Source of the DNA: Cochliopodium minus
Taxonomy: Eukaryota; Discosea; Himatismenida; Cochliopodiidae
Assembly (NCBI GenBank): GCA_024220525.1
Contig: JAMYWO010000036.1
Span: 108,042 to 172,041, forward strand
Direction of reading: 5' to 3'
DNA: 64,000 nucleotides
The position numbers and the translations under genes are program-made. The notes beneath the pieces were generated by a model, which saw only the letters and a list, made by a program, of their open reading frames with translations, searched no databases and was not told where the DNA came from. This document shows, piece after piece, positions 46,253-56,739 of the stretch; position 1 is the first letter of the stretch, and each line of letters starts with the position of its first letter.

Positions 46253-47452
46253 ATGGATGTCAATGGAGATTTAATGAAAATCATGAATGAAACTTTTGAT
46301 TATATTTTGAATGAATCTAATCGAGATATTGGTTATTCCAAGATAGGTTAACAATAAACAAAAATAAATTGCAAATTGTGATTTAATGACAAATATACAT
46401 TCAAAGATTTGGATATGGGTTTATATGATGGTAAATAGATCAGATAGGTTTTATTTTTGGGATTATGAAATATTTAATTTCAAAAAAATTATAAAGGGAT
46501 CGAATTATATGAAAAAACAGGTGTATTGGAATTCAAAACAAAGGCACAAATATTAGGTAAATAGGAAGACATTGATAACAGATTTTTTTTTTTGAATCAT
46601 TTTTCAGGTTATTCTCCGCGGGACTTGTTGGAAATGAAACTGTTGGGATTTGAAGAAAGAAAAAAGATGGAGGCAGATTTAAACATGTATAAGATTGTGA
46701 AAAATTTGACGGATACAGTATCTATTACCCACACCAAAATGAATGCGCCAAGGTATCAAAAATTCTTGAAACAAAAAAAAAATTAAATATCATTTTAAAC
46801 AATTTTAAAAAAACTTAGACCAGTTTCTGGAAGAGATTTTGTTTCTATCAGGTATTAAATAATTAACTTTTCTTTTTTATTTTAAAGATAATCATTTTCT
46901 ATTTTACCAAAGAGGATATAAAACTCTTCAAGATGGGTCTATTTTGTATGCTTCAAGATCTATTGAATGTGATGAATGTAAAATTTGATTTTAAACAATA
47001 ATTCTTTTTTTTAAATTTGAACATTATTGGGAAGGTCCTGAAGAAAAAGGATGGGTGAGAGGATTTGCACAAACTGTAAGAAAATTTAAAATTCAACTAC
47101 TTTTCAAAGTATATTTTAATTTTTTTAAAAAAGGGATCAATATTCAGACCCATTGTTGATAAAGAATTAGGTTTGATGTGGGGTGTAGAAATAATCAATG
47201 TAGATCAAGTAAAAAATTTTTTATTAAAAATTCTTTGTGATTTTAAATTATTTTTTAAAAGCTTGATCCAAAGGGTTGGATACCAGGTGTGAATATTTTT
47301 TTTCATTTTATTTCGTTAAAATTTTTTTGTTTTTATCATTTTATAAAAAGGTTTTGTCATTAACTTGTAAAACTTTCATTTTGATTGAAAATTTTTTCTG
47401 TGAATCTAAAAATTTTTAAAAAGGAGTAAAAGGAAACCAGCGGACAGGATAA
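46253..47452 (+). CDS. START-domain lipid-transfer protein
   Basis: About ten very small exons (some under 30 bp) encode roughly 200 residues. Recognisable START features are RPVSGRDFVSIRRGYKTLQDG, ILYASRSIE, GWVRGFAQTGSIFRPI, GLMWGVEIINVDQLDPKGWIP. They match the RDFV...DGS...SRSVEH...VRG...Y...DPKGWIP pattern of StAR-related domains, which bind a sterol or phospholipid in a hydrophobic tunnel. The protein stops with GVKGNQRTG, only nine residues after the WIP motif, so the usual C-terminal lid helix looks shortened or replaced. The ATG at 46253 lies 76 bp from the divergent PNPase-like start. Exon borders rest on phase and GT/AG signals. It ends with TAA at 47452. Confidence 0.85.
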
Positions 47453-47573
47453 ATCTTTGTAAAATTAATATTTATATTCTGTTTTTCTTTTTTGAAATAA
47501 ATTTGTTTTAAAAGGGAGAAAATGGTTATTGTCAAATAAATAATTTTGGAACATGAAATTTAATTGAAAAATT

Positions 47574-50267
47574 TCAATAACAATATCCAATATCAATTGG
47601 TTCAACTTGAAATCCCAAGAACTGTTATTAAAAAATTTTTTTTTTTCAGAATATTTTTTAAAAATAAAATTAAAATAATAGATGATTTACTTTTTGTTTG
47701 CATCTGTGATCGTGTAATCTTAATTGAGCAAAGTTAATATCAGTAACACTTTGAGCACTCCATAATCTTTCAGCAACTAATAACAAGTTTAAAAACAATG
47801 TTTTCTTGATTTTTTAATAAATTTTACCTGCACAAGCTCTTGGGAATATTCTTGGAGTGATGTTGGTGCTAACAAAGAAAAGTGTTTAATCCTAAAAAAA
47901 TAAAATAAAATAAAATAATTGTTTACTCATCGACACTTTCTCCCCACTTCATTGTTATTATTTTCACGGTTTTATTGAAAAAAATTAAAACAAAAATGTT
48001 TTTTTACCACTTAAAAATTTTGAACGAAAAAAGAGATTTTAAGAAAAAAAAAAAATTTAGGAATTTGTTTGAAAAATAATTACTGCAAGCTTCTCCACCC
48101 AAAATGTAACTTTCTTGAGCAGGAGTCAACTGATTAGAAAAATAAAATTAAAATTTTTTCATTTAAAAAAAAAAAAATTTGACTTTTCCATCAAAAGGTT
48201 CATTGTTGTACATATCTTGCCAGGAAGCAGACAAATCATCCAAATACCATCCAAAACTAAGAGTGGCAAAGTGTTCTGCTTTTGCAACTTGGTCCAAAGT
48301 GGTATGGTCCTTCCAAACTTGAACGATACCAGATGGGGTGATGCTTATTCCGTTGTTGAAGATGTTCTGCCAGTAGATGATCAATTTATTGTATTTTTTG
48401 GCGATAGCTTGAGTTCTGTAAGTGAAATATGCTTCTAATTGGGTGAAGTTTCCCAAATTATTGTCTTTCATGAATTGCTTTGATTTTTTCAAATTGTTAT
48501 TTTCAAAAATAATTTTTTTTTTTTGGGAATTAATTACCAAAATTTCCGGAGTGTCCCAACACAATACTCTGTATGCCAATTCATCCTTTAAAAGTAAATT
48601 ATTTTAAATGATTAGTTTTTATATCAAGTAATTAAGTCATTATTTATTTAATTTTTTTTAAAAATTTTAAATTAATTTTTTTTTTTTTTAAAAAAGGATT
48701 ACACCTCCCATGTGCAAATATTCATCGGGAAACAAAGAAGCAACTTCTCCCAAAAGACCATCAATTAAGGAGTAGGTCTCATTTTTTGCAGGATTGAGAG
48801 GAGTATCGTTACCTAAGTTTGAACAAATGAACTAAATCATTTTTTAAAAAAGTTTAATTTAATATTTACATGCATCTCCAAAGTTTCTTGGTTGAGGAAA
48901 AGTAAAGTTACATTGGCCTGAAAGAAATGACTTTATTGAAAAAACAAATTTTAATTAAAAATTACCTTGATATTTTTCACAAGAACATCCAATTTCGGGG
49001 TATCCAAATGACCTGATCATTAAAAAAATTTTAAAATATGAGAATAGAATACTCAATTTTTTTTTTACCAAGACGAAGCATGTGCAGGCATCTAAGAAGT
49101 TTCATTTATTATTGAAAAAAAGTAAAATAAAACATCAAAGAGTTTAATAAGAATTGTTTACATCAAATTCAGGGACAACACGAATACCTCTGTCATTTGC
49201 AAAATCAACAATTTTTGTCACGTCTGCATGGGTGTAAACTTCATCAGGAGTAAAAGCACCTTTTCCGGATAACAATGGATATTTAACAGATTGAAATGGG
49301 AAGCTTTGTCCATCGACTAAAGAAAGTAATTCGAAATATATTTTTAATATAATAAGTTACCAATGTGCCAATGAAAAACACTTTTTCAAAATAAAAAATT
49401 AAATTTTTTTAGAAAAACAATTTTTTATTTTTATTTTTTACTTTAACTTGGATTGTTCCATTAATTCTAATTGGGTCAAAATGGATTGAACAGTGAGATA
49501 ATGTCTTGAAGTATCCAACAACAATCCTCTCCACTTGAACCTGGGTGAGTCCGAAATCTTCCAGTCATCAGATACATACGCATTGTCCTGATATCTAACC
49601 TTTTTGAAATTAAAAAATTTTTGAAGGAAAATCAAAAAAAAGAATTTAAAACAGTTATTGAGAGATGTGTTTTACAATTTGGGTGAATGTTTGAAGTCCT
49701 CTTAATGCTCCCCATACAGTGTTTGCTGAAATCAATGGTACTGCTCCAGTGGTGATAGTATAGCTTTCATCAACCCCATATCTTTTACAAAAAAAAAGAT
49801 ATGATCAAACATTCATATTGTTATGTAAAATAGTTTTTATGTTGAATTCCATAATTATGTTGGGTTGAAAATTTTATATATATATATTTTTTTTTTTACT
49901 GAATAATATTTTGTCCTCCTGCTTTTACTTCAACATTGCATAATCTTACATTTATAGCAGTGGAGCTTGGCTTATTTGGCTTATTAATCTTCTTCCAGAA
50001 AATTCTTTCTCTCATTCTGACAAATGCACGATTCAAAACATCATTAGAATAGCTTGTTGCTTTGAAATTGAAATTGGAATAATCATATACCTTATTTGGG
50101 TTGTTAATTTCGTTTATTCAAAATATATGAAAAAAATATTTTAATATTTTTACGTATTGGGTGGTATTTGATCCTGTATATGTTTGGGGCAAAGGCCATA
50201 ATGAATTTCTGACTTGGCAATTGATTGTGACAAGGAATAATGTAACTAACAAAATTATTTTCATCAT
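47574..50267 (-). CDS. Beta-hexosaminidase (GH20), secreted or lysosomal
   Basis: A multi-exon gene. The N-terminus [18 protein letters not shown] is a signal peptide. Family landmarks in order are [69 protein letters not shown] and YLHMGGDEL, where Asp-Glu are the catalytic pair of GH20. Then come [23 protein letters not shown] and [11 protein letters not shown] final exon near 47630 adds [15 protein letters not shown], matching the RGIQ-PLN-GFCE end of hexosaminidases. It removes terminal N-acetylhexosamines from glycans, likely in lysosomes of a phagotroph or outside the cell. Potential N-glycosylation sites (NFT, NET) are present. The 3' end at 47574 is 120 bp from the convergent START gene. 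Confidence 0.95.
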
Positions 50268-50527
50268 TTTTTATTTTTTAATATTCAGATTTACAGACAT
50301 GATAAAGGAAGATGAAAAAGAAAGGTATTAAGTTATTCTATCTCAATTTTAAAATGAAAGTGAAAAGATTATATTTTTAACTTGATCGGAGATTGAATGA
50401 AATTCTTTGAAAATATTCAACCCAATTTAATTCGGAGAAACTGGATCAAAAATTGAAGCTTTTACAAATTAAATGAAAAATAAAAAGAAAGAAGGCTTTT
50501 TTTTTGTATTAATTTGAAAAAAAAAAA

Positions 50528-51374
50528 ATGAAGAAACTTTTCTTTTTATTAACATTTGTTTTGATAATCTCAGTTCAAGGAGAAACAGGTAATATTTGTT
50601 ATTATCCTCGAGCAATTTGTGAAGGAACACCTGTGTGTGCATCTGGAAACACTGGGGATTGCTTACAATTAGGATCTTCTTTATCTGTGACCATTTCACC
50701 TAGTAATCAATTGAATGTTTTTAATTCACTCAATTGCCCAGAAAACCAAAGCTCTTCATTGATCCCTATCCCTGGTATTTGTTTGACAAATGGTTCGATT
50801 TCTATTTTGTCTGCTGTAACTCAAGACATCCCAAGAAATATTTATGTTTGTTATTACAACTCGTAAAAATTTTCAATGATTAATTTGATTTTTTTTTTCA
50901 CTTTTTATAAATATATATTTAAAAAATTATTATAAATTAAGATCTTGTGTTTCAGGTAAATTTTTTAAATCTCATGGTATGATAAGAATTAATTTAAGTT
51001 TAAGGAACATGTTGTAATGAAGGAAAAACTTGCAATCAAATAATAAGTAATGGGATTAGTTGTTCGAATTTAGGGAATCAATCCTTTCAAGTATCTCAAA
51101 GATTTAACAATGCATTAACTTACAGTTTCTTTGAGATCTCGTAAATATATAAATTCAATTATTTTAATATAACTTTAAAAATAATTTTCAATAAAGATCT
51201 ACTTGTTACACAACTGGATCAAATGTCATTGGTAGAAACACTTTTTTGGAAGAATGTTTTAACATTGGAGGGCAAACTTTCAAATTTACAAGAAATAGCT
51301 CCTCTACATTGTTAAATCAAACTACAATCTTAATGGTTTTGATAGTTGCTCTATGTTTTTTCGTCAAAAGCTAA
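50528..51374 (+). CDS. Secreted cysteine-rich protein with hydrophobic C-terminus (GPI-anchor-like)
   Basis: Four exons: ATG 50528 (MKKLFFLLTFVLIISVQG, a clear signal peptide), a tiny exon after ATTAAG at 50940 (SSCVS), an exon from about 51009, and a last exon from about 51196 to TAA 51374. The mature part has many cysteines in a repeating style (NICYYPRAICEG, GTCCNEGKTCNQI, SCSNLGNQS, TCYTTGSN) and several N-glycosylation sites. The end TTILMVLIVALCFFVKS is a hydrophobic tail, as in GPI-anchored or single-pass proteins. I recognise no family. It probably sits at the cell surface. It is divergent from the hexosaminidase gene with 260 bp between starts. Confidence 0.7.
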
Positions 51375-51511
51375 AATTTATATTTGATGAATTGATTTTA
51401 ATTAAATTAAAAAATTAAAGTTTGAATAATTAGAAATTTGGTTTTGAATTAAGATTTAAAACAAAATTGAAAGTTGAAAGGATCTTTATTTGTTTTAAAT
51501 CTTCATTGAAA

Positions 51512-52291
51512 TTAATTAATGTTTTGATAGTGGTGACCACCTTTCACTCTTAAAACAACCTGATAAATGAGCAAACCCACAGCAATAGTCAAAGCACCAA
51601 TCGAAAGACCAAAAGAAATGTTGTTTTGAGTGTAGTAGTTATTGATATTGTTGTAGTTGATTTGTGGAACAGGAATGGTTGTTGCAATAACATCCCATCT
51701 AAGTCTGTATGAACCAGTTGTGTTGGTTGCTCCGGGAGTGTTTATGATCATTGCTTTGGCAAAAAGAGTAGTTCCATCCCAGGTATTTGTAACAGTAGTA
51801 CCAGTGAGTCTAATCAAATAGATGAATGGGTTTGATCTGGTCGAGCTATCCACAACCTTTTTTATTTAAAAAATTAGATAATAGTTTTGGTTTAAATATT
51901 TTATGTCAATCTTTTATTCAAGAGAATTAAATGAAGAAGGGATTAAAATAATTTTTTTTTTACTGGCAATTTAGTCAAAGGTCCGTTTGAAGTTGTTGAT
52001 TTCAAAAAAGCAATAGCTGGGGTATTGGACACAGTCATATTTTGTAATAAGACTGCAGTACTACTATTAGCAGAACTGCTGGCTATTTTCCATGTTTGAT
52101 CTGCAATGCTGAAAGTGATACTTCCGTAGACTGTTTCAAGGTCAAGATTATTACTAATGTTGTAGGCTGCTTTAAGTGAGTTCAAATCTCCAATTGAAAC
52201 TGCTGAAGCTCCTACTCCTCCTATTCTTCCCAAACAGTAAGTAAATGGAGGATAGAATGATAAAGTTATTTCTCCCAAGTAGCAGCTTTGG
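51512..52291 (-). CDS. Single-pass surface protein, 5' end cut at an ambiguous base
   Basis: Two exons on the minus strand (52291-51964 and 51856-51512) join in phase 0 as KLP|VVDSST. The readable protein has an extracellular-like part with several N-glycosylation sites (NSST, NMT, NTT), then a hydrophobic segment (ISFGLSIGALTIAVGLLIYQVVL) and a short basic tail VKGGHHYQNIN. This indicates a type I membrane protein. No start codon with a signal peptide is visible: the frame runs straight into the single n at 52292. Beyond it the sequence reads as the RCC1 gene on the other strand. The function is unknown and the gene is incomplete. Confidence 0.55.
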
Positions 52292-52292
52292 N
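52292..52292. other. Single ambiguous base, probable contig junction
   Basis: One n followed by nine A. Reading frames on the two strands stop making sense here: a minus-strand gene is cut on its left and a plus-strand gene on its right. Confidence 0.6.
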
Positions 52293-53820
52293 AAAAAAAA
52301 AGATATAGTTTCATTCCCCTGTAATTTTTCGGAAATAAAGAACATAAAAGCGAGGAGTAACAACATCCTTTACATCATTACCCCAAACAAAATTTATTAC
52401 GACAGCAAATTATTATTTGAGAAAAAAGTAAGTTTTTTATCGTTTTTTAACACTCATTTAAACCAATATCAAGGTAATATCATTTTGTTGTGGAGGTGCG
52501 CATAGGTAAATAAAAAAATTTTTTTTTAAAAAAAATCACAATTTAGTTTTTAGTTTTTTTTGGACTTCGGGTGACAAGCTATTTGTAAAATTTTAATAAG
52601 AATTTACAGACATAAAAATTTTGGACTAACAATTTAAATAGGTTTCGGGTATCTTCAGAAATAAAAATTTTATTTTTTATCAAATTATAATAAAATAGGA
52701 GACAATTCGAATGGTAATCAAATGAATAATTATCATTATTTTATTTTGTTTTTAAATCATCTAGGTCAACTTGGAAATAGAGAGGTTACTAGAACCGAAT
52801 TATTGGAATTAGACAAATTTTGGGAAGGAGATATCAAACAAATTAATGTCGGAGAAAATCATTGTAAATAGTTTTTTTTTAAAATATTTTTTAAAAAAAT
52901 TTTTTTTAAAAGGTATTTTGTTGACAGGAGAAAATAATTTGTAAAAATATCCAAAAAATTTAAAAAATTTTTATTTTTTTTTTATTATTATGTTGTTTTT
53001 TTAAAGGTATTGTTGGGGGTAATTAGTTTTAAAAAAAAGGTGATAAATAAAAATCATTATTTCATTAAAAGTTATAACTCAAATGGTAGACTGGGAAACA
53101 AAAATAATAAAGGAGATGGTCCTATGTTAGTGGATCATAGTATAAAAGAAGAAATAGTTTCTATTGCTTGTGGATATTACCACAATATTATAATGACCAA
53201 GAGTGGAAGGGCATATGGATGGGGTAATAATTAGAAAATAAAATTTATTTTGAAAAAATAATTAAGTTTTATTTCTTGAATATATTCAATTCATAATAGG
53301 GTAAAATAAAATAATTTTAAAATAAAAAATTGGACTAAATAAGATTAAAATTTTTTTTTTTAGTTCAAATGCAAGATCTCAACTGGCTGATTATTCGTAA
53401 TTACATACTTTGTTTTTTGAAATTATGAGGTAATATTTTTATAGAGTTGGAGACACATCGGAATTAGTTGAATTTGAAGCATTGAGAGGAAGAGTTAAAT
53501 CTATTTGTTGCTTTCGATTTTTTACCACTTTTATTATTTCTCCCAATAATCAATTAGTATCAACAAAATCACATGAAAACTTTCTGACAACAATAAATAT
53601 AGAGAAAGGTTTGCATTTTTATGATTTGTACGATGTTTCTCTTCCCATTTTTCCTCCTCCCTTGTGCGATTGGGATTTCAAAAAGTTCAAAAATTATGAT
53701 CTTTCTTTTCAAAATGTTGTTTTCAATGTATTTGTCATTTCTAAAATCTTTAAGTCAAAGGCCACAATAAGCATTCCAAAACCCATCTTGCATCTTATTT
53801 TGGATTTCGTTTTAAAATGA
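52293..53820 (+). CDS. RCC1-repeat protein, 5' end uncertain
   Basis: About ten exons, many under 30 bp, splice into RCC1 blades: VISFCCGGAHSFFWTSGDKLFVSGDNSNGQLGNREV, then INVGENHCILLTGENN, LYCWGYNSNGRLGNK, IVSIACGYYHNIIMTKSGRAYGWGSN and further. (These are given as separate motifs; the repeats are CG-H and WG-N-GQLG.) RCC1 propellers serve as Ran or Arf exchange factors or as binding platforms; the substrate cannot be told. The C-terminal about 110 residues are not RCC1-like and end ILHLILDFVLK at TAA 53820. An in-frame ATG at 52245 exists upstream across the ambiguous base, but that stretch also reads as the neighbouring minus-strand gene. I therefore treat the 5' end as unknown. Confidence 0.75.
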
Positions 53821-53985
53821 TTTTTCTTTTTTTAAGTTTTATTGAAAATAGAAACAAAGAATAATTAAACATTTGAAAATTTAATGTGTTTCTAATTCAT
53901 TTTGATAATGTCAGTTTTAATTAAAAATATAAAATTTATTTTAATTTCACAGAAAAAAATTAAATTTAAAAAAAAAAAGAAAGGA

Positions 53986-56495
53986 ATGAACAAGAAATTA
54001 AAGATTTCGTTATTTATTTTTTTATTCTTATGGATCATCTCCACTATCATCTTCTATTTCTTTCAACCCCATGCCTATCATTCTCTCAAAACAATCGTAA
54101 AAAAAAAAAAAATTAATATTTCGCCTTAATGATGTCCTTGTTATAATTCATATGAAGTATCTATCAACTAAGGATTGGTATGAAAAAGATATATGCCCAG
54201 ATCCTATCAACATCAATTGGTTCCCTGTTGCCAATAAAAATCCCAATTTTAAGAATGGCTTGGAGGGATGGTATATCGCTGATGGAAAGACACATGCAAA
54301 TCAGGAGAGGATATACATGTTCAATGAGATTCGATCAGAGGCCAATAGGACCATCATCAGTCAGAATTTGAGGATCCCAGAGCATTTGACAGATACTGAT
54401 AGAAAATCTCTTGTTGTAAGAGGTAAATCAAAATTTTTCAAAAATATAAAAACCATCAATCGAAATTGGAGTGAATGAAAAGAAAAGATTAAAAGAATTT
54501 TTTTTTGATAATCTTTATCGAAAAAACCAAGAATCGCATCGAAATTAAAACAAAAAATAAAATATTTTACTTTCTAATAAAGATATGTTATTCTAGGGCA
54601 TAATGAGAATCCCCAAAAAAATTTTTTTGGAAAATAATTTGAATGTGTATTGAAGATATTGTGTTATCAATTATAATAAAATATGAAATGATCTGAATTA
54701 AACAGATCTCAAAATTTGATGTTTGGAACTTTTATAAAAAATTTCACAAATGAATAAATAAAAAATAAAATTTATGTCTGTTTAAAAAATAATTAAAGAA
54801 AAAGGTTTTTTTTTTTTGGAAAAAATCTTTGAACATTCAAAAGTTAAAAAAAAATTATATACAAAAAATATGAATCTAATTTTCATTATTAGGAACTGGA
54901 AAGGGATCCATATTAAAAGAAAGGCAAACTAGTTTTTTTTTCTCTTATTTAAGAACATTAGTAATTGAAGTATATTTATTTTTTTGCTTTAAAAAAGTTC
55001 AGTGAGTCTTTGTCAAGGTCCTCTAACTTTTTGTGACGATTATTTCCACGACATGATGTATATACAAATAGAATTTGATCACCATAAAAGAGTAGTGAGA
55101 TCTATGCATTCTCAATCTTTCAACACTTTGATGATCTTTGAGTCTGATGGTAAAAAGAATAAAAAATAAAATTCTTTTTTTCATACAAAACATTTTTGAA
55201 ATTAAATAAATTTGAAAAAAAACTCATTGGGAATATTTCTATGAATAAAACTTTGTTCATATTTAAAAATCTGTTAAAATTTAATTTTAAAATTCCATTT
55301 AAAATATAAGAAAAATAAAATTGATTTAAAATTAAATATAAAAATCAATTTAATATTAATCTTTTTAAAGCTTTTTATTAAATAAAAATTTTTAAAAAAA
55401 TTGTTAAAAAAATTAAAGTTCCACTCGAAGCAAAAAGATGCACTATCAGCGTGATTTGCATCAACAGGGAAGGCATCCAGCCCTCCTGCTCCATAGAAAA
55501 CTTCCAAGTAAGCTTTGGAGTGCTCAAACACCACACCAACACAAAAATAATCAAAAAGCCCCTTTTATTCGATGAAAGAACGAAAGAGGAGAACGCTTAT
55601 GTCTTTTGGGAAACCAACAACAATTTTTTGTACGGAAGAAATGAGCTTAAGTGGAAAATTGATGGTCATAAGAAAACTTACTTGGTTGGCTCTGTTGAGA
55701 CTACTTTCATTGACAATTGTCATTTTGTTCATAAAGCTTTGATTGATTTGCATTCTGCTCTTAAAAATTTTGATGGTGGTGATGGTAAACAAAAAAAAAT
55801 TATTTACTAAACATAAAAATATAAAAAATGAAAAATGATTGTAAAAATTTATAAAATATTTAAATAAAAATATTTAAATAAAAAATAATATTTAAAAATT
55901 AAAATAGAAAAATTAAATAGAAAATAATTATTAAAAACACTTTTTTTAATAAAATAAAACATTTAAATAAAAAATATTAAAATAAAAAGAGAAAAACCTT
56001 TAAATAAAATATTTAAAGTTGTAACATAAAAAATGGAAAATAAATATTGTAAAAATAAAAATATTCACAAAAAAAATTTTAAAAATATATTTAAATAAAA
56101 AAGAATTTAATAAAATATAGAAAATAATTATTAAAAACACTTTTTTTTGATAAAAAAATTAAATAAAACTGATTTAAAAATCCATGAAAAAATTTAAAAA
56201 ATTTAATCCAAAAAAATAGAAAGAGAAAAACCAAAGAAAGTATCATATTTTGTTGAAAGTTCAAGCACTTTTTCACACATACAAAAATTCGAATACGACA
56301 ATCACAAACACTCTCCTGTGCGCCTCAATGTTGCGATCACTTCGGACAATCAGTATGGGGACAAATATTACAGACACTTTCTGTCTCATTTGATGAGTGA
56401 TGGAACCAAATTTGATTTGCACATGAATGTTGGCGATTTTGTGGATCGTGGGTACAGAATCATTGAATTTAAAAATTATTTCTGGCTTCCTTTAG
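53986..56495 (+). CDS. Membrane-anchored calcineurin-like metallophosphoesterase, C-terminal half missing
   Basis: Five exons: 53986-54096, 54158-54422, 55003-55149, 55419 to about 55783, and 56241-56495. All are phase-consistent. The N-terminus MNKKLKISLFIFLFLWIISTIIFYF is a membrane anchor. A long Ig/purple-acid-phosphatase-like region follows (GWYIADGKTH, TFCDDYFHDMM, FWETNNNFLYGRNELKW). Exon 5 starts a phosphoesterase domain: VRLNVAITSDNQYGD and FDLHMNVGDFVDRG, the first two metal-binding blocks (D-x-Q and GDxVxxG). The GNHD/E block and the later His blocks that should follow are absent. The next exon downstream belongs to a coiled-coil protein. The exon ends at a GT donor (56496), and the following intron is pure simple repeat. 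I read this as a gene truncated by assembly or rearrangement. Confidence 0.65.
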
Positions 56496-56519
56496 GTTGA
56501 TTTTAATTTTTAAAATTAT

Positions 56520-56720
56520 TTCTCAATTATTTTTTATTTTTATTTTTTATTTTTTATTTTTTTATATTTTTATATTTTAATTTGATATTATATTATTTAT
56601 TTTTTATTTTTTATTTTTTATTTTTTATTTTTTATTTTTTATTTTTTATTTTTTATTTTTTATTTTTTATTTTTTTATTTTTTAATAATTTATTTTTATT
56701 ATTTTTGATATAAATTTTTT
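56520..56720. repeat. TATTTTTT-type simple repeat in intron
   Basis: About 200 bp of T/A, including roughly a dozen consecutive ATTTTTT units near 56585-56675. A similar array lies at 56945-57085. Such arrays are prone to assembly collapse or mis-joining, and this one lies exactly between two apparently unrelated gene halves. Confidence 0.9.
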
Positions 56721-56739
56721 TTTTCTAATTTATTTTTAG

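Noticed and set aside
46177-46284. Upstream ATG at 46284 extending the PNPase-like protein
   Set aside because: The extra residues are AT-rich leader-like sequence and would overlap the convincing START gene start at 46253; the inner ATG gives a mitochondrial-type N-terminus.
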